Origin: Candidatus Hodarchaeaceae archaeon | GTDB taxonomy: Archaea; Hadarchaeota; Hadarchaeia; Hadarchaeales; Hadarchaeaceae | Direction of reading: 5' to 3' | Assembly: GCA_030018135.1 (NCBI GenBank) | Contig: JASEGJ010000011.1 | Location: forward strand, 1 to 36,020 | DNA length: 36,020 nt | Shown here: positions 30,617 through 36,020 of the stretch, one piece after another | Layout: each line of letters opens with the position of its first letter | Numbering within the stretch: position 1 is the stretch's first letter | Notes under the pieces: model-generated | The model's database searches: none | The model's input: only the letters and a program-made list of their open reading frames with translations | Told to the model about the DNA's origin: nothing | Program-made: the position numbers and the translations under genes

Positions 30617-31732
30617 TTACTTGGGGCTTTCCTCCGGAGCTGGTGGCAGGAGCCAGGGCGGCAGGGGCTTGCCGATCCTCCTTCGTCGCTCGATCTCGTT
30701 GTTCGCCTCCCGCTTCTTCTTCGTCGCGATCCGCCTGACGGCCTCGACCCCGGGCCCGACATCATCGAGCGGCCGAAGCTCGATGGCCCTCGCCCTCTTG
30801 GCTAAATCGAGCGCTTCAAATCCGGGGGAGGTGCGCAGGAGAATCGTGGAGTAGTTGAGCGGCGATCCAACGGCTCCGACGGAGATGTCCGCTAGCTCCG
30901 CGGCGAAATCGAGGCAGAGCTTGCAGGGAACGTCCACAAATTGCTCCAAAGCATCGACAGCCAACTCGCGCTTGGGCCTGCCCCTGCGATAGATAATGAA
31001 CCTCCCCCGCTTGATGTCGAACTTCGCCACCTCCCTCAACTTGGTCTCCAGTTGCCCCTCGATGACGCGCTTGAAGAACCCCTCGTACGGGAAGGCCTCC
31101 ATGCAGAAGAGCCCGATGCAGAGCTTGATTCTATCCGTGAGGCGATGGACGGCCCGCTCGCTCGACCTCATAGCTCGAAGGGCCTTCATTTGACAGGGCG
31201 TGCCTACCAGCGCCAATCGCTCGCCGGAGTAGAGGTCCACGGCGTCGCGCAGCCCCAGCAGGATTGCGCCTCGGGAGTACTTTGTGCCGCTACACTCCAC
31301 CAGCTCCTCTCGAGTCACCGCGACCTTGGGCACGGGGCGCCACTCGTCATCTCTCCCCATCACCACCGCACCATCGATGAAGCCCGTCTTAAGCAATGCG
31401 GCGAGCAATGCTGTGACCACGCCGCCATCCTGACCATGTGCGGTTATCTCCGGATCTGACGCTCGAGCTGAAAAGGCCCGTTCATAAATACCTAAAACCT
31501 CGCTCGCGGCAGCGCCACGCCCGAAGATTCGAGCTTCCAGCGCGGCTTGGTCGTTGACCTGCGGGCAATGGTAGTAGCAGACGTTGCACAGCTCGCATCG
31601 CGCCTTGAGGACTGGCTTTTCATCCTCCATATGCAGCACGCTATGCGGACATGAAGCCACGCACGCCCCGCAGCCCAAGCAGAGCCCAGGGTTGATGACC
31701 TCCTTCATGAGGTGTGCAAATATCTTGGTCAA
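30617..31732 (-). CDS. FrhB-like F420 dehydrogenase/hydrogenase beta subunit
   Basis: A 371-aa iron-sulfur flavoprotein of the FrhB/FpoF/FqoF family, which moves electrons between F420 and ferredoxin-like clusters. Two ferredoxin motifs are at the N-terminus: C18-x2-C21-x2-C24-x3-C28-P and C46-x2-C49-x2-C52-x3-C56-P. Then come AHGQDGGVVTALLAALLKTG, the CSGTKYSRGAI segment, ALVGTPCQMKALRAM and IGLFCMEAFPYEGF, which are FrhB hallmarks, plus CKLCLDFAAELADISVGAVG. The tail is K/R/P-rich. The ATG at 31732 overlaps the gcvT stop by 4 nt, so the two are co-translated. No hydrogenase genes are nearby, so it probably serves as an F420:ferredoxin-type or sulfite/formate-linked module. Confidence 0.9.
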   Translation of the reverse strand: MTKIFAHLMKEVINPGLCLGCGACVASCPHSVLHMEDEKPVLKARCELCNVCYYHCPQVNDQAALEARIFGRGAAASEVLGIYERAFSARASDPEITAHGQDGGVVTALLAALLKTGFIDGAVVMGRDDEWRPVPKVAVTREELVECSGTKYSRGAILLGLRDAVDLYSGERLALVGTPCQMKALRAMRSSERAVHRLTDRIKLCIGLFCMEAFPYEGFFKRVIEGQLETKLREVAKFDIKRGRFIIYRRGRPKRELAVDALEQFVDVPCKLCLDFAAELADISVGAVGSPLNYSTILLRTSPGFEALDLAKRARAIELRPLDDVGPGVEAVRRIATKKKREANNEIERRRRIGKPLPPWLLPPAPEESPK

Positions 31733-32853
31733 GTCATCCTCCTCGTGAAACCATATTTCTCCGTGTCATAAAACGGCCAGTTCACGACCTCTGCGGCGCG
31801 GGGCTTGCCGTGGATTTCGATTGCCACCCTCGCGCCGGGGGCAATGTCGGGGCTAGCATAACCCATTGCGATGCCTACGTTCAGAAGCGGGGAAATTGTG
31901 CCGGACGTCACGTAGCCAACCTCCTCGCCGTCCTCCAGCACTCTATAGCCCTGGCGCGGCACTCCACGATCGAGCATTCTCATACCTATACGAACTCGCC
32001 TTAAGCCAGTTGCCCTTTGCCTCATCAGAGCTTCACGGCCGATGAACTCGCCTTTCTCAAGCTTAACCGCGTATGATATCTTTGCCTCAAATGGTGTCGT
32101 TTCCTCGTTTAACTCGTGATCGTACAGCACGAAGCCAGCTTCCAAGCGGGTGGTGTCCCTAGCCCCAAGACCGCAAGGCTTGATGCCCACCCCCCTGCCA
32201 GCGCTCAATAATGCATTCCAAAGCCCTTCAGCCCTCGCTGGGTTTGAAGCGGGCTCACCGGTTAGGTACAATTCGAACCCGTCCTCGCCGGTATAGCCGG
32301 TGCGGCTGACCAGCGTCGGTAAGCCAGCGACTTCAATCGAAGTTGCCCTAAAGCGTCCGAGTTGGTCCAGCTCGAATTCTGTAAGCTGTTGCAACACCTG
32401 CTCCGCCCTCGGGCCTTGGAGCGCAAGCATCAGCGTCGTGTCGGTGATGTTTTGAATCTCAACGTCCCCGCTCTCTTGTTGTTTGAACCAACCGTAAATC
32501 TTCTCGATGTTTATCGCATTCGTCACCACCATGTATGCATGTTCTTCGACGCGGTAGATGAAGACATCATCCATAATCCCGCCGCGCTCGTTCAGGACGG
32601 TTGAGTAGTGCGCATCGAACACATTGAGCCTTGAAATGTCGTTGGTCGTCGTACGTTGCAGGAAGCTGCCAGCGTCTTTTTTCCTGACCAAAATCTCGCC
32701 CATGTGGCTGACGTCGAAGAGCCCGACTGCCTCGCGGACCGCCAGATGCTCCTCGACGATGCCGGAGTACCTGAGAGGCATCTCCCAGCCCGCGAATGGC
32801 ACCATCTCGGCGCCGAGCGAGCGGTGAACGCGCGCGAGCTGAAGCTGTTTCAT
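31729..32853 (-). CDS. gcvT: GcvT-like aminomethyltransferase
   Basis: About 374 aa from ATG 32853 (open to 32940), the usual GcvT size. In the glycine cleavage system GcvT moves the aminomethyl carbon from lipoyl-H protein to a folate, here possibly an H4MPT-type pterin. Motifs: MVPFAGWEMPLRYSGIVEEH, REAVGLFDVSHMGEI (the conserved catalytic aspartate region), GGIMDDVFIYR, LMLALQGPRAEQVL, SRTGYTGEDGFELY and the C-terminal VGYVTSGTISPLLNVGIAMG. The first gene of a unit with the FrhB-like gene (4-nt overlap), it lacks visible gcvH or gcvP neighbours. A relative acting on another methyl donor is an alternative. Confidence 0.88.
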   Translation of the reverse strand: MKQLQLARVHRSLGAEMVPFAGWEMPLRYSGIVEEHLAVREAVGLFDVSHMGEILVRKKDAGSFLQRTTTNDISRLNVFDAHYSTVLNERGGIMDDVFIYRVEEHAYMVVTNAINIEKIYGWFKQQESGDVEIQNITDTTLMLALQGPRAEQVLQQLTEFELDQLGRFRATSIEVAGLPTLVSRTGYTGEDGFELYLTGEPASNPARAEGLWNALLSAGRGVGIKPCGLGARDTTRLEAGFVLYDHELNEETTPFEAKISYAVKLEKGEFIGREALMRQRATGLRRVRIGMRMLDRGVPRQGYRVLEDGEEVGYVTSGTISPLLNVGIAMGYASPDIAPGARVAIEIHGKPRAAEVVNWPFYDTEKYGFTRRMT

Positions 32854-32886
32854 GTGCCGACCAAGTCGACGATAGTGGCCGAGCCA

Positions 32887-32895
32887 CCTTAAAAC
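32887..32895 (-). promoter_or_regulatory. TATA box for the gcvT-frhB unit
   Basis: The minus strand reads GTTTTAAGG, 34-42 nt before ATG 32853, supporting that start rather than the longer frame. Confidence 0.45.
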
Positions 32896-33065
32896 TTTTT
32901 GAAAATCATTCGATAGGTTTAAAACAATCGGCATGCACATTTACCTAGGTGGGTTTTTTGCGGAGAAAAAGGTGGAAGCTGAGCAAGGCGGAATGCAAGA
33001 AAAATAGCTGCGTGTGTGCATCGTGAAGGCTGGAGCACCGAGGCACCTCTTTTTAGGGTATTCCG

Positions 33066-34070
33066 ATGGTTTGGCACGGTCTTTATTCCGTAACTTGGAA
33101 TGTGACGAGCAAGTGCAACTTTTCCTGCGAGCACTGCTACGTGCCATCGTCGGAGCAAAGAGATTTGAGCCATCGAGAAGCAAAAAGGTTGTTGGGCCAA
33201 CTGGCTGACCTCGGCGCGGAGGAGCTTTACATCAGCGGAGGTGAGCCCCTCATGAGGGGGGATCTTTTCGATTTGATAGGACACGCCGCAGACCTCGGAT
33301 TGCGAGTTGCAGCGATTACCAATGGGTGGCATCTGACGAGGGAGAAAGCCCTCCTCTTCAAGAACGGTGGCGTCGACCATGTTTCGGTCAGCGTCGACGG
33401 GATTGGGCGGACTCACGATGAATTCAGAAACAAGACTAGGTCCTTCGAGAGGTGCGTAAGGGCGATAAGGCTGTTGAAGGAGGCGGGCGTAAAAACCTAC
33501 CTCTCGCCGACCTTTTCCAAGCACAACATAGATGAACTCCCAGCCCTATTTTCGCTCGCGCTTGACCTTGGGGTGAACTTTTCGACCAAGGTGATGATTC
33601 CCATGGGTCAGGCGAGGGCCTTAAGCGAATATTGCCTCAGCCCAGATGAGCAAAAAGGGCTCTACGAGTACCTCCGTGCCAAGAAGGCCGAGTTCGATGG
33701 GAAGATCGACATCGTCACCACTTGCAACCCATATTCAGTACTCTTCAGCGGAAAGCGCAAACTAGCCAGCGATAGAATCCGCGGCGGATGCACCGCTGGC
33801 GTCTCCATCCTTTGCATCTCGGCAGACGGAAACATCCTGCCATGCTCTAGGCTGCAGATTGCACTCGGCAATGTGCGCGAGGTTTCGCTCCCTGACATCT
33901 GGTATTCGTCCGAATATTTGGCCATGCTCCGGGACAGGGATAACTTAAGGGGAAAATGTGGCGCGTGCCGCTATAAGAACTGGTGCGGCGGATGCAGGGC
34001 TATGGCCCTCGCGCGGCTTGGCGATCATTTCGCTGAAGACCCGAGCTGTTGGATTGAGGAAGGGGGTTAA
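33066..34070 (+). CDS. Radical SAM/SPASM-domain protein
   Basis: A 334-aa radical SAM enzyme. The cluster motif is CNFSCEHC (C17, C21, C24), followed by LYISGGEPLMR (the GGE SAM-binding motif) and VSVSVDG. A SPASM-type C-terminal domain with auxiliary clusters is seen: CTAGVSILCISADGNILPCS, then CGACRYKNWCGGCRAMA. This architecture occurs in haem (AhbC/AhbD, NirJ) and peptide-modifying enzymes and in some cofactor makers. The next gene starts 16 nt later and is a DHPS-like pterin enzyme, so a pterin-related role is conceivable. The product cannot be assigned from sequence alone. Confidence 0.85.
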   Translation: MVWHGLYSVTWNVTSKCNFSCEHCYVPSSEQRDLSHREAKRLLGQLADLGAEELYISGGEPLMRGDLFDLIGHAADLGLRVAAITNGWHLTREKALLFKNGGVDHVSVSVDGIGRTHDEFRNKTRSFERCVRAIRLLKEAGVKTYLSPTFSKHNIDELPALFSLALDLGVNFSTKVMIPMGQARALSEYCLSPDEQKGLYEYLRAKKAEFDGKIDIVTTCNPYSVLFSGKRKLASDRIRGGCTAGVSILCISADGNILPCSRLQIALGNVREVSLPDIWYSSEYLAMLRDRDNLRGKCGACRYKNWCGGCRAMALARLGDHFAEDPSCWIEEGG

Positions 34071-34086
34071 CCGAGCGGGACACATC

Positions 34087-34926
34087 ATGAGGCGCGCCGA
34101 TCTCGCTGGCGTGAGAGTTGGCGATGATGGCCCCGTCGTCATAATTGGGGCGCTGAATATCGGGCCAGAATCATTTTACCGGGGCTCCGTCGTGCGAGGC
34201 GAGGGCGAAGTCATCGAGCGCGCAGGGCGCATGCTCGAGGAGGGAGCCAGCATCATAGACATCGGGGCGATGTCTACTGCACCCGGGATCAAGCCCATCT
34301 CTGCTTCTTTAGAAAGGCGAAGGTTGATCCCCGTCATTAAGGCTTTGGCGAAGGAGCTCGATGCACCTATCTCCGTCGACACCCAGCGTGCCATAGTGGC
34401 CGAGGCCGCACTCGAAGCCGGCGCGGGCATGGTAAACGATGTCAGCGGGCTCAAGGCCGACCCGAGGATGGCACGCGTCATCGCCGACTTCAAATGTTCG
34501 GCTGTGCTCATGGCAGCGCGGCAGAGGCCGGGCGATGCCCGAACCGTAGACGAGATCCGGCGCGCGCTGGAAGATAGCCTTCGCATATGCGAGCGCCACG
34601 GCATCGAAGCGCAAAAAATTGCCGTCGACCCAGGCATAGGATTTGGCAAGGGTGCCGAGTGGGACCTCTACATCCTTGCGAATCTCAATCGGTTGAAGGC
34701 GCTGGGGCGGCCGATATGTGTTGCAGTTTCGCGCAAGTTTTTCATCGGACATGTGTTAAACTTACCCGACCCCGCAGACCGGCTGTGGGGCTCGCTGGCC
34801 GCCACGGCGATTGCCGTGCTCAATGGCGCTGATGTCGTTAGGACTCATGATCCAAAGGAGACATCTCACGCCATCCGCGTTGCTGAGGCAGTTCGAAGTG
34901 GCAAAAACCAAAGATTAAAACGTTAG
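34087..34926 (+). CDS. Dihydropteroate synthase-like pterin-binding enzyme
   Basis: About 279 aa from ATG 34087; the frame is open to 33958, but that would overlap the radical SAM gene. It has the DHPS fold motifs GALNIGPESFYRGS (like G-x-LNVTPDSFSDG), IIDIGAMSTAPG (like DIGGESTRPG), PISVDTQRAIVAEAAL and KIAVDPGIGFGK. DHPS joins a pterin pyrophosphate to an aminobenzoate. In archaea with methanopterin the acceptor is a ribofuranosyl-aminobenzene phosphate, and the M-S-T-A variant of the second motif is in line with that. It follows the radical SAM gene by 16 nt and precedes the second cofE, suggesting a pterin-cofactor unit. Confidence 0.82.
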   Translation: MRRADLAGVRVGDDGPVVIIGALNIGPESFYRGSVVRGEGEVIERAGRMLEEGASIIDIGAMSTAPGIKPISASLERRRLIPVIKALAKELDAPISVDTQRAIVAEAALEAGAGMVNDVSGLKADPRMARVIADFKCSAVLMAARQRPGDARTVDEIRRALEDSLRICERHGIEAQKIAVDPGIGFGKGAEWDLYILANLNRLKALGRPICVAVSRKFFIGHVLNLPDPADRLWGSLAATAIAVLNGADVVRTHDPKETSHAIRVAEAVRSGKNQRLKR

Positions 34927-34957
34927 GCGGGTGAGCAAAGGCTAGGAGGGTGGCTGA

Positions 34958-35728
34958 GTGCGGGTGTTGGGTTTAAACATGCCGCTAATCAAGCCGGGCG
35001 ATGAGCTGCCACAGATGATTTTGAAAGCCGCTGAGCAGGTCGGCGGCCTCAGGGACGGCGATATCGTAGTCATAGCATCGAGCGCCCTCGCAACCGCGCA
35101 GGGGCGCCTTAGGAGGCTCGCGAGTGTCCGCGCGTCCCCTCGCGCGAAGCAGCTGGCGAAGGAAAGCGGCCTCGAGCCAGAATTTGTGGAGCTTGTGCTC
35201 AGGGAGGCAAAAGAGATTTTGGGTGCGACCAAGCGGGCCTTGATGACCCTTAAGGGTGGCACGTTCCGTGTGAATGCCGGCATAGATCACTCCAATGCTC
35301 CCCCAGGGTACGTCGTGTTAATGCCAGCCAAGCCAAATCGGGCCGCAAACGAGATCATGCGGGCGCTTAGACAGCAGTCAAATGCCCTCGTCGCCGTAAT
35401 AGTCGCGGACAGCCACATTCAGCCGCTTCGACTCGGCACGATCGGCATGGCGGTCGGCGTCGCTGGCATGGAGCCGGTGATCGACTGTCGCGACCAACTC
35501 GACCTCTTCGGCAAGCCCCTGCGGATAACCTTCAGAGCTGTAGCGGATCAGCTCGCTTCGGCGGCGCAGGTCTTGATGGGAGAGGGCGCTGAGCGGGTGC
35601 CGGTCGTAGTCATACGCGATGTAGGCGTGGCCCTCGTGGACGCGCCAAAAGTCTCGCCTAAAATTGCGCCGAAGCGCTGCGTGTACATCGGCTCGTTGAA
35701 GCTCCTAAAGCTTTTTAAAAGGCGCTGA
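34958..35728 (+). CDS. CofE-like glutamate ligase, second copy
   Basis: A 256-aa paralogue of CofE. The fold is intact: MPLIKPGDELP, GDIVVIASSALATAQGR, FRVNAGIDHSNAPPGY (metal site) and LRLGTIGMAVGVAGMEPVID. But the active-site stretch reads DSHIQPLR where CofE has DTQGRPFR, so T, G and R are replaced. The substrate may therefore differ. It follows the DHPS-like gene by 31 nt; a role in glutamylation of a pterin or other cofactor is a reasonable idea, not shown. The start is GTG at 34958 with GGAGG at 34945-34949. The tail, GSLKLLKLFKRR, is short and basic. Confidence 0.85.
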   Translation: MRVLGLNMPLIKPGDELPQMILKAAEQVGGLRDGDIVVIASSALATAQGRLRRLASVRASPRAKQLAKESGLEPEFVELVLREAKEILGATKRALMTLKGGTFRVNAGIDHSNAPPGYVVLMPAKPNRAANEIMRALRQQSNALVAVIVADSHIQPLRLGTIGMAVGVAGMEPVIDCRDQLDLFGKPLRITFRAVADQLASAAQVLMGEGAERVPVVVIRDVGVALVDAPKVSPKIAPKRCVYIGSLKLLKLFKRR

Positions 35729-35775
35729 GGTGGGCCCGCCTAGCTTCAAATTCCCGTTCGCACTATGTGCTTGAT

Positions 35776-35892
35776 TTGGGCATAAGTTGAGCAGATTATA
35801 CGCCATTTTGGGGCAAAAATATTGCAGGCTTGATAGACAAAAATTGGGCAAGAATCGAGCAGTTTTAGAGCTATTTCTAGGCAAGAGGCAGC
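35776..35892 (+). repeat. Degenerate short direct repeats, about 32-36 nt apart
   Basis: Units starting at 35776 (TTGGGCATAAGTTGAGCAG), 35808 (TTGGGGCAAAAATATTGCAG), 35844 (TTGGGCAAGAATCGAGCAG) and about 35876 (CTAGGCAAGAGGCAG) share a GGGCAA...GCAG core. The copies are imperfect and the steps are 32, 36 and about 32 nt. It is too degenerate for a CRISPR array. Confidence 0.4.
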
Positions 35893-35962
35893 CCGTAAAT
35901 TGACGAGCGGAAAACAGCCTTTGTATGCCGCCCGAGTTGGCCGTACGATCGCCCCCGCACAG

Positions 35963-36020
35963 TTATCGCCTCTTCAAAATGACCACCGTAGCAACAGCTA
36001 TGATCGCAATCAGGGATAGC
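35963..36020 (-). CDS. C-terminus of a membrane-anchored protein (partial)
   Basis: The minus strand enters the window from 36020 and ends at TAA (35965-35963). It reads LSLIAIIAVATVVILKRR-stop, a hydrophobic helix followed by a basic end. This is the classic C-terminal anchor of an archaeal extracellular or substrate-binding protein. The rest of the gene lies to the right of the window, so nothing more can be said about its function. Confidence 0.6.
   Translation of the reverse strand, partial: LSLIAIIAVATVVILKRR

Noticed and set aside
33958-34086. DHPS-like gene starting inside the radical SAM gene.
   Set aside because: It overlaps the SPASM domain in another frame; ATG 34087 gives the usual family start.
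35863-35875. GTTTTAGAGCTAT matches the start of the S. pyogenes Cas9 CRISPR repeat.
   Set aside because: It is a single 13-mer with no repeat array, spacers or cas genes; chance is the likely explanation.
35776-35892. Possible CRISPR array.
   Set aside because: The units are short, degenerate and unevenly spaced, and there is no leader or cas gene.

Overview
The window looks like chromosomal DNA of an archaeon, probably of the TACK group (for example a Bathyarchaeia- or Aigarchaeota-like lineage; this is inference). Supporting signs are a TIP49/RuvB-like ATPase, an Lhr helicase, a CxxC-x17-CxxC zinc protein, a tRNA intron at the archaeal 37/38 position, TATA boxes 20-35 nt upstream of many start codons, frequent TTG/GTG starts, and biosynthesis of coenzyme F420 plus H4MPT-type enzymes.

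Layout. 1-2200: a decayed glycosidase-like fragment, a GNAT acetyltransferase, a phosphoribosyltransferase-like protein and a lone Lrp-type RAM domain, all on the minus strand. 2300-9300: an lhr helicase converging on a compact minus-strand operon that I read as an SMC-kleisin-KITE complex, with a divergent protein of unknown function. The SMC subunit (626 aa) has Smc5/6-type head motifs but very short arms and no hinge or zinc hook. The third gene looks like an Nse3/MAGE-type tandem winged-helix protein. 9300-12100: intron-containing tRNA-Ala, an ABC exporter with a frameshifted permease, a 56-aa zinc protein behind a structured leader, and tRNA-Ile. 12100-14600: the TIP49 ATPase and a CARDB-like membrane-anchored protein. 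14680-20850: an AMP-forming acyl-CoA synthetase, a DUF1116 protein, a small FdrA-type domain protein and FdrA, all minus, facing a cyclase-family (kynurenine-formamidase-like) hydrolase. 21170-23920: trpB2 with two duplicated RAM proteins, and a LysE-type exporter. 23890-35730: a cofactor island with cofC, cofG, a LAGLIDADG endonuclease gene, cofH, cofD, cofE, a Mer-like reductase, an FrhB-like protein overlapping gcvT, a radical SAM/SPASM protein, a dihydropteroate-synthase-like protein and a second cofE. The window ends with degenerate short repeats and the C-terminus of a membrane-anchored protein.

How the genes fit together. CofC, CofD, CofG, CofH and CofE cover F420 assembly. The Mer-like and FrhB-like proteins would use F420. 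The DHPS-like protein, Mer and GcvT point to pterin-linked one-carbon metabolism. The most notable item is the three-gene SMC operon, a candidate minimal archaeal relative of the eukaryotic Smc5/6 core (SMC ATPase, kleisin, Nse3). I made the family assignments by reading motifs; no searches were run.
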